A stretch of 64,000 nt of DNA from Burkholderia pseudomultivorans. GTDB taxonomy: Bacteria; Pseudomonadota; Gammaproteobacteria; Burkholderiales; Burkholderiaceae. The stretch is from positions 2,170,001 through 2,234,000 of the forward strand of contig NZ_CP013378.1 in NCBI RefSeq assembly GCF_001718415.1, given 5' to 3'. Of the stretch, positions 19,727 through 30,071 are shown piece after piece (the first letter of the stretch is position 1; the number at the start of each line of letters is the position of its first letter). The translations under genes and the position numbers were made by a program. Below the pieces are notes generated by a model. It made no database searches and was not told where the DNA came from. It saw only the letters and a list, made by a program, of their open reading frames with translations.

Positions 19727-21037
19727 ATGTCCGACCTGTTTCAAGTCGAGCCGCGCCGTCCGCTCGCCGAGGCGCTGCGGCCGAAGACGCTCGCCGAGGT
19801 GATCGGCCAGACGCATTTGCTGGGCGAAGGCAAGCCGCTGCGGCTCGCGTTCGAATCGGGCAAGCCGCATTCGATGATCCTGTGGGGGCCGCCCGGCGTC
19901 GGCAAGACGACGCTCGCGCGGCTCACCGCGCTCGCGTTCGACTGCGAGTTCATCGCGCTGTCCGCGGTGCTCGGCGGCGTGAAGGACATCCGCGAGGCGA
20001 TGGAGCAGGCGAACGACACGCTGAACCGCACCGGCCGCCACACGATCCTGTTCGTCGACGAGATCCATCGCTTCAACAAGGGGCAGCAGGATGCGCTGCT
20101 GCCGTTCGTCGAGTCGGGGCTCGTGACCTTCATCGGCGCGACCACCGAGAACCCGAGCTTCGAGGTGAATTCGGCGCTGCTGTCGCGGGCGCAGGTGTAC
20201 GTGCTGCAGTCGCTGAACGACGACGAGATGCGCCAGCTGCTCAGGCGCGCGCAGGAGATCGCGCTCGACGGCCTCGCCTTCGACGACAAGGCGGTCGACA
20301 CGCTGGTCGGCTATGCGGACGGCGACGCGCGGCGCTTCCTGAACCTGCTGGAACAGGCGCAGACGGCGGCTGCGTCGGCCGGCGTGACGACGATCGACGC
20401 CGATTTCGTCAGCAGCGCGATGACGCTGAATGCACGGCGCTTCGACAAGGGCGGCGACAATTTCTACGACCAGATCTCGGCGCTGCACAAGTCGGTGCGC
20501 GGATCGAGCCCGGACGGCGCGCTGTACTGGTTCTGCCGGATGATCGACGGCGGCGCGGACCCGAAGTATCTCGCGCGCCGGATCGTGCGGATGGCGTGGG
20601 AGGACATCGGCCTGGCCGACCCGCGCGCGATGCAGATGGCGAACGACGCGGCCGAGACCTACGAGCGGCTCGGCTCGCCGGAAGGCGAGCTCGCGCTCGG
20701 GCAGGCGGTGATCTATCTCGCGTGCGCGGCGAAGAGCAATGCCGGCTACAACGCGTTCAACCAGGCGATGGCGTTCGTCAAGCAGGACAAGTCGCGCGAG
20801 GTGCCCGTGCATCTGCGCAATGCGCCGACCAAGCTGATGAAGGAGCTCGGCTACGGCCACGCGTACCGCTACGCGCACGACGAGCCGAACGCCTATGCGG
20901 CCGGCGAGACGTACCTGCCGGACGGCATGCGCGAGCCGCGCTGGTACAAGCCGGTGCCGCGCGGGCTCGAATCGAAGATCGCGGACAAGCTTGCGTGGCT
21001 GCGCGAACTCGATCGCGAGGCGGGCAAGAAGGACTAG
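19727..21037 (+). CDS. rarA: Replication-associated recombination ATPase RarA (MgsA)
   Basis: AAA+ ATPase related to clamp loaders, acting at stalled forks with SSB. 436 residues, normal length. RPKTLAEVIGQTHLLGEG at the N-terminus, Walker A WGPPGVGKTTLAR, Walker B FVDEIHRFNKGQQDALLP, sensor 1 IGATTENPSFEVNSALLSR, and a C-terminal tetramer domain with YGHAYRYAHDEPNAY. Start is the ATG at 19727 (MSDLFQVEPRRPLAE). It follows the lolA terminator, so it probably has its own promoter. Confidence 0.95.
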   Translation: MSDLFQVEPRRPLAEALRPKTLAEVIGQTHLLGEGKPLRLAFESGKPHSMILWGPPGVGKTTLARLTALAFDCEFIALSAVLGGVKDIREAMEQANDTLNRTGRHTILFVDEIHRFNKGQQDALLPFVESGLVTFIGATTENPSFEVNSALLSRAQVYVLQSLNDDEMRQLLRRAQEIALDGLAFDDKAVDTLVGYADGDARRFLNLLEQAQTAAASAGVTTIDADFVSSAMTLNARRFDKGGDNFYDQISALHKSVRGSSPDGALYWFCRMIDGGADPKYLARRIVRMAWEDIGLADPRAMQMANDAAETYERLGSPEGELALGQAVIYLACAAKSNAGYNAFNQAMAFVKQDKSREVPVHLRNAPTKLMKELGYGHAYRYAHDEPNAYAAGETYLPDGMREPRWYKPVPRGLESKIADKLAWLRELDREAGKKD

Positions 21038-21101
21038 CGCGCGGCGTTCCGTCTGCGGCGCAGCCGGTTCGCCGCCGCCGTGGCGGCACCCGCAGGATTG
21101 A

Positions 21102-22889
<1,788 letters not shown>

Positions 22890-22940
22890 GCGCCCGGCGG
22901 CGAATTTTCGAGCCCTCGCAAAAAATTTGCAAAAAGGGCT

Positions 22941-22970
22941 TGCGAGCCAGGAAGAGATCGTCTTATAATC
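22941..22970 (+). promoter_or_regulatory. Promoter of tRNA-Ser(CGA)
   Basis: TTGCGA at 22941-22946, an 18-base spacer and a perfect TATAAT at 22965-22970, 43 bases before the tRNA 5' end. Confidence 0.75.
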
Positions 22971-23013
22971 TTTTCTTTCCCGGAAACGACCAACCGGGAA
23001 ATGCAGTAAGGAA

Positions 23014-23104
<91 letters not shown>

Positions 23105-23114
23105 AAATGCGAAG

Positions 23115-23146
23115 CCCCTTGATCCGGAAGGATCAAGGGGTTTTTC
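23115..23146 (+). terminator. Terminator of tRNA-Ser(CGA)
   Basis: CCCCTTGATCC (23115-23125) pairs perfectly with GGATCAAGGGG (23130-23140) across a GGAA loop, followed by TTTTT. Confidence 0.93.
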
Positions 23147-23290
23147 GTTTTGGGGCCGCGAATTGCAGCCGTCAGCACGCCTCCTCCCATCGCATCTCCT
23201 GCTTTAAGCCCCCGCTTCACGCGCCGTTAACAGAGGACGACAACCCGCGCCGCTTGTGCGCGCTGTCATCCCCTGTCGATTCAAGGTCCC

Positions 23291-24826
23291 ATGAAGCTCA
23301 GCTACAAGATTCCCCTGGCATTCGCCGTTGCGCTGTTGTTGATGTTTGGCGGTGCGTTGTACGGTATTCACATCCTCAATCGTTCGATCGACGCGTTCTC
23401 CAATGACGTGCAGACGAACGTCGCCAACGAGCGGCTCGTGTCGGCCACGCTCGTGCAGTTCAAGCTGCAGGTCCAGGAATGGAAGGACACGCTGCTGCGC
23501 GGCAAGCAGCCGGACAAGCTCGACAAGTACTGGCACGCGTTCGAGACGCGCGAACGCGCGGTCGACACGCTCGCCGCGCGGCTCGTCAGCCAGCTGCCGC
23601 CCGGCGAAAGCCGCACGCTCGTCGAGCAGTTCATGCGCGCGCACACGGCGATGGGCGAGGGTTACCGGCGCGGCTTCGACGCGTTCAAGGCCGCGGGCTT
23701 CGAGCCGACGGCCGGCGATGCAGCGGTGGCCGGCGTCGATCGCGAGCCGGCCGCGTTGCTCGAGCGGGCCGCCAGGACGATCGCCGACGAGAGCGCCGTG
23801 GTGTCGGCGCGCGCTAGCCGCGACGCGCGGCGGGCGACGACGGCGAGCCTTGTGCTGATGCTCGCCGTGCTCGGCGTCGCGATGATCGGCGCCTCGCTGT
23901 TCAGCCGCACGATCCTGCGTCCGCTCGATCGCGCGGTGGCCTGCGCGCAGGCCGTCGCCGGCGGCGACCTGACGCGCGACGTCGCGGCGGCCGGCCGCGA
24001 CGAGATCGCCGATCTGCTGCGCGCGTTGCAGACGATGCAGGCGAGCCTGTCGGGCGTCGTGCTCGAAGTGCGTTCGCACGCCGAAGCCGTCGCGAGCGCC
24101 AGCGCGCAGATCGCGTCGGGCAATCACGACCTGTCGGCGCGTACCGAGGCGCAGGCCGCCTCGCTCGAGGAGACCGCGGCCAGCATGGCCGAACTGACGG
24201 GCGTCGTGCGCCAGTCGGCCGAGCACGCGCGGCATGCGGCGCAGCTGGCGCACGACGCGTCGGACATCGCGTCCGCGGGCGGCGGCGTGATGACGCAGGC
24301 CGTCGAGACGATGAGCGATATGGCCGGCAGCGCGGCGACGGTCAGCGAGATCATCGCGGTGATCGACGGCATTGCCTTCCAGACCAACATCCTCGCGCTG
24401 AACGCGGCCGTCGAGGCCGCGCGCGCCGGCGAGCAGGGGCGCGGCTTCGCGGTGGTCGCGGCCGAGGTACGCATGCTCGCGCAGCGCAGCGCGGCTGCCG
24501 CGAAGGAGATCAAGGGGTTGATCGAGCAGTCGACGCAGCGCGTCGACGCGGGCGCGGCACTGATCGGCCGTGCCGGCGAATCGATTCACGAGATCGTCGG
24601 CGCGGTGCAGCGGGTCGCGACGATCGTCGGCGAGATCGCGTCGGCGTCGCAGGAGCAGAGCGGCGGCATCCAGCAGGTGAACATCGCGGTCACGCAGATG
24701 GATGAAGCGACGCAGCGCAACGCGGCGCTCGTCGAACAGGCGTCGGCCGCGACGCAGTCGCTGGCGCAGCAGGCGCACGCGCTGCGGCAAGCGGTGTCGG
24801 TGTTCAGGCTGAGGGAGGCGGCGTGA
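23291..24826 (+). CDS. Methyl-accepting chemotaxis protein
   Basis: Inner-membrane chemoreceptor that controls CheA kinase. 511 residues: membrane helix about 7-29, a periplasmic ligand domain of about 160 residues rich in helices (four-helix-bundle type), second membrane helix about 193-213, HAMP linker ([22 protein letters not shown]), and a long coiled signalling domain. The hairpin tip [19 protein letters not shown] and [18 protein letters not shown] are nearly invariant in the family. There is no C-terminal NWETF-like pentapeptide for methylase docking. Ligand unknown. No other chemotaxis genes are nearby, so it is an orphan receptor. Confidence 0.95.
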   Translation: MKLSYKIPLAFAVALLLMFGGALYGIHILNRSIDAFSNDVQTNVANERLVSATLVQFKLQVQEWKDTLLRGKQPDKLDKYWHAFETRERAVDTLAARLVSQLPPGESRTLVEQFMRAHTAMGEGYRRGFDAFKAAGFEPTAGDAAVAGVDREPAALLERAARTIADESAVVSARASRDARRATTASLVLMLAVLGVAMIGASLFSRTILRPLDRAVACAQAVAGGDLTRDVAAAGRDEIADLLRALQTMQASLSGVVLEVRSHAEAVASASAQIASGNHDLSARTEAQAASLEETAASMAELTGVVRQSAEHARHAAQLAHDASDIASAGGGVMTQAVETMSDMAGSAATVSEIIAVIDGIAFQTNILALNAAVEAARAGEQGRGFAVVAAEVRMLAQRSAAAAKEIKGLIEQSTQRVDAGAALIGRAGESIHEIVGAVQRVATIVGEIASASQEQSGGIQQVNIAVTQMDEATQRNAALVEQASAATQSLAQQAHALRQAVSVFRLREAA

Positions 24827-24913
24827 CGGTGCTGCTGTCGCGCTTGCGCGGCGCATCTCGCGGCGAACGCGCTCGGCATGCATCGAGTGCGCGCGCCGCC
24901 GCGACACACGCCA

Positions 24914-26077
24914 TCAGGCCGGCGCCGCCGGATACTGCGCGAGCACCTTGTCGCGAATCGACGGCTTGATGTTCGACTGCGCCATGTTGCCGCCGTAGTG
25001 GGCGACGACGCGCGGATTCATCACGCGATACCAGAGCGGCGGCACATACGCGAGCAGGATCATCGTCGCATAGCCGGCCGGCAGTTGCGGCGCATCGTCG
25101 AAGTGACGCAGCGCCTGATACGAGCGCGTCGGGTTCGCATGATGATCGGCGTGCCGCTGCAACTGATACAGGAACAGGTTCGTGACGACGTGATTGCTGT
25201 TCCACGAATGCTGCGGCGAGCAGCGTTCATAGCGGCCGCCCGGCAGCTTGCGGCGTCCGAGCCCGTAATGCTCGACGTAGTTCACCACCTCGAGCAGCGA
25301 CGCGCCGTACACGGCCTGGATCACGAGGAACGGGATCACGACCTTGCCGGCCAGCGCGATCGCGATGCCCCAGACGACGACCGTCATCGCCCACGCATGC
25401 AGCACCTCGTTGCGCCAGGTCCACGGCGAGCGGCCGAGCCGCGCGAGGCGCGTCCGTTCGAGCCGCCACGCCGAGCGGATGCTGCCCGTGACGGTGCGCG
25501 GCAGGAACGCCCAGAACGATTCGCCGTAGCGCGCGCTCGCCGGATCCTCGGCCGTCGCGACGCGCACGTGATGGCCGCGATTGTGCTCGACGTAGAAGTG
25601 CCCGTACGCGACCGGCGCGAGCGTGATCTTCGCGAGCCAGCGCTCGAAGCGGTTCGTCTTGTGACCGAGCTCGTGCGCGGTATTGATCGAGATGCCCGTC
25701 GCAGCGCCGAGCGACAGCGCGAAGCCGACGTAGTCGTACCACGCCAGCGCATGCGTGCCGACGATCCATACGCAGACGAAGAACGCGACGTATTCGACGA
25801 GCGTCGCGAGATAGACGATGAACCGGTAGTAGCGCTCGCGTTCGAGATGCGGCACGACGGCCTCGGGCGGATTGTCGCGATCGTCGCCGATCAGCGTGTC
25901 GAGAATCGGGATCACGCCGAACGCGAACAGCGGTCCGAACCACCAGAACACGTGAAGTCCCGTCGACAGCGCGAGCTGCGCGGCAAAGATCGGCAGCGTG
26001 ATCGTCAACGCGCCGAGCAGCCACAGATACCGCTTGCCATCCGACCAGCCCGGGGCCGATCCGTCGCTGATAGCCAT
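24914..26077 (-). CDS. alkB: AlkB-type membrane diiron monooxygenase
   Basis: Integral-membrane enzyme that hydroxylates terminal carbons of medium-chain alkanes or fatty-acid-like substrates with O2 and rubredoxin. 387 residues, about six membrane helices. The iron-binding histidine boxes are all present: HELGH (135-139), EHNRGHH (164-170), NYVEHYG (266-272) and RHADHH (308-313), so it should be active. Start is the ATG at 26077 (MAISDGSAPG) with GGAGGGAGA upstream. No rubredoxin, rubredoxin reductase or AlkS-type regulator is adjacent; electron partners must be elsewhere. The substrate is inferred from family. Confidence 0.9.
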   Translation of the reverse strand: MAISDGSAPGWSDGKRYLWLLGALTITLPIFAAQLALSTGLHVFWWFGPLFAFGVIPILDTLIGDDRDNPPEAVVPHLERERYYRFIVYLATLVEYVAFFVCVWIVGTHALAWYDYVGFALSLGAATGISINTAHELGHKTNRFERWLAKITLAPVAYGHFYVEHNRGHHVRVATAEDPASARYGESFWAFLPRTVTGSIRSAWRLERTRLARLGRSPWTWRNEVLHAWAMTVVVWGIAIALAGKVVIPFLVIQAVYGASLLEVVNYVEHYGLGRRKLPGGRYERCSPQHSWNSNHVVTNLFLYQLQRHADHHANPTRSYQALRHFDDAPQLPAGYATMILLAYVPPLWYRVMNPRVVAHYGGNMAQSNIKPSIRDKVLAQYPAAPA

Positions 26078-26767
26078 TGTCTCCCTCCAGTGGGCCGGAT
26101 CGTGCGCGCGGGCGCGTCGTCCGGTCTCGTCCGAGTCGTTCACATCCTCGCGAATCCGCGTCGTGCGCGCGAGGTACCGGGTCGTCGCCCGGTTCTGCCT
26201 GTTATACGACTCGCATGCCCGCTTTTCCAAACCCCGCCGCTAGGCGCACGGCTCCAAACGGCGGCCGGTGCGCGGCGCATGCGCGCAAGCGGCGGTGCAC
26301 GCCGATTGAAACGGGCAGGCGGGGCAGGATCGACGCGTGCAGTCGCGATATCGTCAGACGAGTGGGGCGGTGGCGATGCGGTGTGGAGCGGCGTCGTCGG
26401 CGACAACAGATGTTGCAACGCAATATCCCGCGTGCGCCGATTCCTGGCGCAACGGTACTTCCACGGATAAATATTACGTATCGTTACTGCAACATGGACG
26501 GAGTCGATCGGCGGCAATCCGCAGCATCCCCGTGCATCAAAGCGCGCGGGCGCCGGCGTCGATTCCGTGGTCGCGACGAGCGTATCGCGTCGTGCGCCAT
26601 CATGCGCCGCCGCCGCGATGCTGCGCCTGCACACCCGCGCGCGTCCAGCGCATGCGGCGGCGCCTGCCGTCTTTCGATTCGCGCCGCCATTTGAAAATAA
26701 CGATTTGACTCATGCCCCGCTTTCGGTTGAAGCTAATAGCTTGCTGTCCGAAGGGGGCTGTGCCTGC
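26078..26767. other. 690-bp region without a convincing gene
   Basis: Separates the divergent alkB and GNAT genes. Reading frames here are Arg-rich shadows without good ribosome-binding sites. The central part (26400-26500) is AT-richer, with ATGTTGCA at 26410-26417 and its inverse TGCAACAT at 26488-26495, which could be regulator half sites 78 bases apart. No tRNA, terminator or repeat array seen. Confidence 0.5.
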
Positions 26768-27280
26768 ATGAGTTCGACCTTGACCGTTCGTCGTATCGTT
26801 GCCGACCAGGGAGACGTGTATCGCGAACTCCGCGCCGCATCGTTGCGTGAGCCCTATGCGCCTGGCGAAGCGCCGGAAGCCGAATTGCTGAACGTCGACG
26901 CGGACGCGGCGGCCGTCGTCGCCGCGCAGCGCGCGACATCCGACGAATCGACCACCTTCCTGCTGTACACCGAAGGCCATCCGGCCGGCATGATCGGCGC
27001 GTATTTCGACAATACGCCCGAGCGGCGCGCCTTCGTCAGCGAGCTGTGGGTCGCGCATGCGGTGCGTCATCTACGCGGCGGCGTGCTGCTGGTCGAGACG
27101 GCTACCGCGTGGCTCGTCGAGCGCGGTGCGCAGGACGTCTACGCATGGATCGCCGACGCGAACCGCAATGCGATCCGTTTCTACGAGCGCGCGGGGTTCG
27201 GCAACACCGGCGAGCACGCGCCGATCGCACGGATGCCCGGCGCGATGAAGTCGCTGTTCGTGTCGCGGGTCAGGCCTTGA
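26768..27280 (+). CDS. GNAT-family N-acetyltransferase
   Basis: 170 residues of the GCN5-related acetyltransferase fold, which moves an acetyl group from acetyl-CoA to an amine. VSELWVAHAVRHLRGGVLLVETATAWL is the core strand with the CoA-binding loop (motif A), here R-H-L-R-G-G rather than the usual Q/RxxGxG/A, so somewhat divergent. DANRNAIRFYERAGFGNTGEHAP is the typical motif B ending. Start is the ATG at 26768 (MSSTLTVRRIV). Substrate unknown. Followed after 180 bases by minC. Confidence 0.85.
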   Translation: MSSTLTVRRIVADQGDVYRELRAASLREPYAPGEAPEAELLNVDADAAAVVAAQRATSDESTTFLLYTEGHPAGMIGAYFDNTPERRAFVSELWVAHAVRHLRGGVLLVETATAWLVERGAQDVYAWIADANRNAIRFYERAGFGNTGEHAPIARMPGAMKSLFVSRVRP

Positions 27281-27460
27281 CCCGACGTGAAACCGCCTCC
27301 CGCTCGGCGCGATGAGGGGCCGGCCGCGCCCCGGTCATTCGCCGGTCTGTCCGCCCGCCGCCTGCCCGCGGGCCCGGCCTGCCGCACAGCGGCGACCCAA
27401 AAATAATGGCTGCACGCGTGGACGCCTGTAAAATACGCAAAAATTTTTTGCAGAGTGTCC

Positions 27461-28240
27461 ATGTCGCTTAAAAAATCGCCATTCTTCGAGCTGCGCAGCG
27501 GATCGGTCGATACGTTGCTGTTCACCGTGAAGACGACCGATCTCGATGCGTTGCGTGCCGAACTGGTCAAGCGCTTCGAAGCGACTCCCGAGTTTTTTGC
27601 CGACGATGTCGTCGCGATCGACGTCCGCCGCCTGGCGGACGGCGAACGCGTCGCGCTGGCCGACATCCGCCAGATGCTGAACGACGTGCGGATGCGTCCG
27701 GTGGGCGTGGTGGCATCGGCAACGCAGGGCTGGGCGGGGGAAGCCGGCCTGCCGTTGCTCGAGGCGCGCGATCGTCGCGCGCCCTCGGCGAAGCCGGCCG
27801 ACGAAGCGGAACCGGCGCCCGCCGCCGCGGCAGCCGCTGCTCCGGCAGCCGAGGCGATGCCGGAACCGGCGGTCGAGCCGGCGCCGACGCCGGTCCAGGC
27901 GGGCGCCCAGACGCTCGTGATCGACCGGCCGCTGCGTTCGGGGCAGCAGATTTACGCGAAAGGAGACCTCGTGGTGCTTGCGCCGGTCAGTCACGGCGCC
28001 GAGATCATCGCGGAAGGCAACATCCACATCTACGCGCCGTTGCGCGGCCGCGCACTCGCGGGCGTGCACGGCAATCACGACGCGCGCATTTTCTGCACGT
28101 GTCTCGAACCGGAACTGATTTCGATCGCGGGCATCTATCGAACGACCGAGAACCCGCTGCCCGCCGAAGTACTGGGCAAATCGGTGCAGATCCGGCTCGA
28201 AGAGGAAAAACTGATGATCGAACCGCTGCGCCTGACGTGA
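27461..28240 (+). CDS. minC: Septum-site inhibitor MinC
   Basis: Blocks FtsZ polymers at the poles when recruited by MinD. 259 residues from the ATG at 27461 ([14 protein letters not shown]); a GTG two codons upstream is possible. N-terminal FtsZ-binding domain about 1-105, then an Ala/Pro/Glu linker (about 108-147, a run of seven Ala), then the C-terminal beta-helix that binds Min[20 protein letters not shown] and [16 protein letters not shown]. First gene of minCDE. Confidence 0.96.
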   Translation: MSLKKSPFFELRSGSVDTLLFTVKTTDLDALRAELVKRFEATPEFFADDVVAIDVRRLADGERVALADIRQMLNDVRMRPVGVVASATQGWAGEAGLPLLEARDRRAPSAKPADEAEPAPAAAAAAAPAAEAMPEPAVEPAPTPVQAGAQTLVIDRPLRSGQQIYAKGDLVVLAPVSHGAEIIAEGNIHIYAPLRGRALAGVHGNHDARIFCTCLEPELISIAGIYRTTENPLPAEVLGKSVQIRLEEEKLMIEPLRLT

Positions 28241-28299
28241 TCCACGTGGCGCGCGCCGGATCGATCGGCTCTCATTGACGAACACAGGGTATTGGGTAA

Positions 28300-29115
28300 A
28301 TGGCAAAAATCATCGTGGTGACTTCGGGCAAGGGCGGCGTGGGCAAGACGACGACGAGCGCGAGCTTCGCGTCCGGCCTCGCGCTGCGCGGCCACAAGAC
28401 GGCCGTGATCGACTTCGACGTCGGCCTGCGCAACCTCGATCTCATCATGGGCTGCGAGCGTCGCGTCGTGTATGACCTCGTGAACGTGATCCAGGGCGAA
28501 GCGAACCTGAACCAGGCGCTGATCAAGGACAAGAAGTGCGAGAACCTGTTCATCCTGCCGGCGTCGCAGACGCGCGACAAGGATGCGCTCACGCGTGAAG
28601 GCGTCGAGAAGGTGCTGAACGACCTGGCCGCGATGGACTTCGAATACATCGTCTGCGATTCGCCGGCCGGGATCGAGGCCGGCGCGCTGCACGCGATGTA
28701 CTTCGCGGACGAGGCGCTGATCGTGACGAACCCGGAAGTGTCGTCGGTGCGCGACTCGGACCGCATTCTCGGCATCCTGTCGTCGAAGACGAAGCGCGCG
28801 ACCGAAGGCAAGGAGCCGATCAAGGAGCACCTGCTGATCACGCGCTACAGCCCGAAGCGCGTCAGCGAAGGCGAGATGCTGTCGCTCGAGGACATCAGCG
28901 AGATCCTGCGCATCAAGCTGATCGGCGTGGTGCCGGAGTCGGAAGCCGTGCTGCACGCATCGAACCAGGGCCTGCCGGCCGTGCACCTCGATGGCACCGA
29001 CGTCGCCGAAGCGTACAAGGACATCGTCGGGCGCTTCCTCGGCGAGGACAAGCCGCTGCGTTTCACCGAATACCAGAAGCCGGGCCTGCTGCAGCGCCTC
29101 TTCGGCAGCAAGTAA
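28300..29115 (+). CDS. minD: Septum-site ATPase MinD
   Basis: Membrane-bound ParA-like ATPase that carries MinC and oscillates with MinE. 271 residues. Deviant Walker A GKGGVGKTT at 10-18, YIVCDSPAGIEAGA (Walker B region), and a C-terminal amphipathic membrane-targeting helix, KPGLLQRLFGSK. Starts 59 bases after minC and 12 bases before minE. Confidence 0.98.
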   Translation: MAKIIVVTSGKGGVGKTTTSASFASGLALRGHKTAVIDFDVGLRNLDLIMGCERRVVYDLVNVIQGEANLNQALIKDKKCENLFILPASQTRDKDALTREGVEKVLNDLAAMDFEYIVCDSPAGIEAGALHAMYFADEALIVTNPEVSSVRDSDRILGILSSKTKRATEGKEPIKEHLLITRYSPKRVSEGEMLSLEDISEILRIKLIGVVPESEAVLHASNQGLPAVHLDGTDVAEAYKDIVGRFLGEDKPLRFTEYQKPGLLQRLFGSK

Positions 29116-29127
29116 CGGAGGCCGCTC

Positions 29128-29382
29128 ATGTCCATCCTTTCGTTTCTCCTCGGCGAGAAGAAGAAGTCCGCATCGGTCGCGAAGGAGCGCCTGCAGCTCA
29201 TCATCGCGCACGAGCGGGTCGGCGGCCGGCCGCCGGCCGACTACCTGCCGGCGCTGCAGAAGGAACTCGTCGCGGTCATTTCGAAGTACGTGCAGATTTC
29301 GAACGACGACATCCGCGTGAGCCTCGAGCGCCAGGACGATCTCGAAGTCCTCGAAGTGAAGATCGAGATCCCGCAAGCCTGA
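29128..29382 (+). CDS. minE: Cell-division topological factor MinE
   Basis: Stimulates MinD ATPase and drives pole-to-pole oscillation. 84 residues: N-terminal membrane and MinD-binding region [23 protein letters not shown], then the topological-specificity dimer domain ending [10 protein letters not shown]. Good GGAGG before the start. A 9-bp hairpin at 29401-29424 follows but lacks a T-run, so its role as terminator is doubtful. Confidence 0.97.
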   Translation: MSILSFLLGEKKKSASVAKERLQLIIAHERVGGRPPADYLPALQKELVAVISKYVQISNDDIRVSLERQDDLEVLEVKIEIPQA

Positions 29383-29541
29383 CCTTTGCGTCGTCCCTCC
29401 GCACGGCGGCCGCTGCCGCCGTGCGCGTCTTACGCCCTGTTGCACTTTCGGGCACGCCGTAACACGGCGCCTGTCGGCGGTTCCAGCCCTTCACGCATTG
29501 AACGAATACGCACGCGTTACTTGTTCAATCTGGAGGTTGTG

Positions 29542-29943
29542 ATGGCTGTCTCTATGCTTCAACGTCGTATCGTCGCGCTCGCGCTGTCTGCCGCGGGCCT
29601 GTCCGCCATCGTCGCGCCGCTGGCCGCGCGGGCCGACGAAATCCTCGTCGGTACGCCCGTCATCGCGCAGCAAGGCCGGGTGGTCGTGGCCGAACCGGTG
29701 GCCGTGCGTACCGAGGAAGTGGTGGTCGTCGCGCCGAGTGCGCCGCCGCCTGTGCGCTACGAGGTCGTGCCGGCCGCGCGTGTCGGCTACGTGTGGGAGC
29801 GCGGCCACTGGCGCTGGGAGCATGGCCGCTACGTGTGGATCGGCGGCCACTGGGAAGCCGAGCAGATCGGCATGCACTGGGTGCCGGGCCACTGGGACCA
29901 GCGCGGACCGAACTGGTTCTGGACCCGTGGCCACTGGGCATGA
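29542..29943 (+). CDS. Secreted YXWGXW-type repeat protein
   Basis: 133 residues. Sec signal peptide to about residue 32 (ARA-DE), a Val-rich stretch, then tandem aromatic repeats: GYVWERGHWRWEHGRYVWIGGHWEAEQ, MHWVPGHWDQRGPNWFWTRGHWA, i.e. repeated W-x2-GHW units characteristic of the YXWGXW beta-repeat family of unknown role. Start is the ATG at 29542 with GGAGG. The micro-lipoprotein gene follows 10 bases downstream, so they are likely one unit. Probably periplasmic or surface-associated. Confidence 0.85.
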   Translation: MAVSMLQRRIVALALSAAGLSAIVAPLAARADEILVGTPVIAQQGRVVVAEPVAVRTEEVVVVAPSAPPPVRYEVVPAARVGYVWERGHWRWEHGRYVWIGGHWEAEQIGMHWVPGHWDQRGPNWFWTRGHWA

Positions 29944-29953
29944 CGGAGGCGCG

Positions 29954-30064
29954 ATGAAAAGGACCTTGATCGCAATCGCGCTGGTCGCCGTCACGCTCGC
30001 CGGCTGCATCGTCGTGCCGGCGCGGCCGGTCTACTATCGGCCGGCGCCGGTGGTGATCTACTGA
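29954..30064 (+). CDS. 36-residue micro-lipoprotein
   Basis: MKRTLIAIALVAVTLAGC is a lipoprotein signal with lipobox LAGC (Cys18). The mature part is only about 19 residues, IVVPARPVYYRPAPVVIY, rich in Pro, Tyr and Val. GGAGG lies just before the ATG. It follows the YXWGXW-type gene closely and ends 7 bases before the clcA stop on the other strand. Likely a real lipid-anchored peptide; function unknown. Confidence 0.7.
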   Translation: MKRTLIAIALVAVTLAGCIVVPARPVYYRPAPVVIY

Positions 30065-30071
30065 GCGTCGC

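Noticed and set aside
29401..29424. Hairpin after minE as terminator
   Set aside because: The 9-bp stem is good, but no T-run follows on the plus strand, so it was not called.
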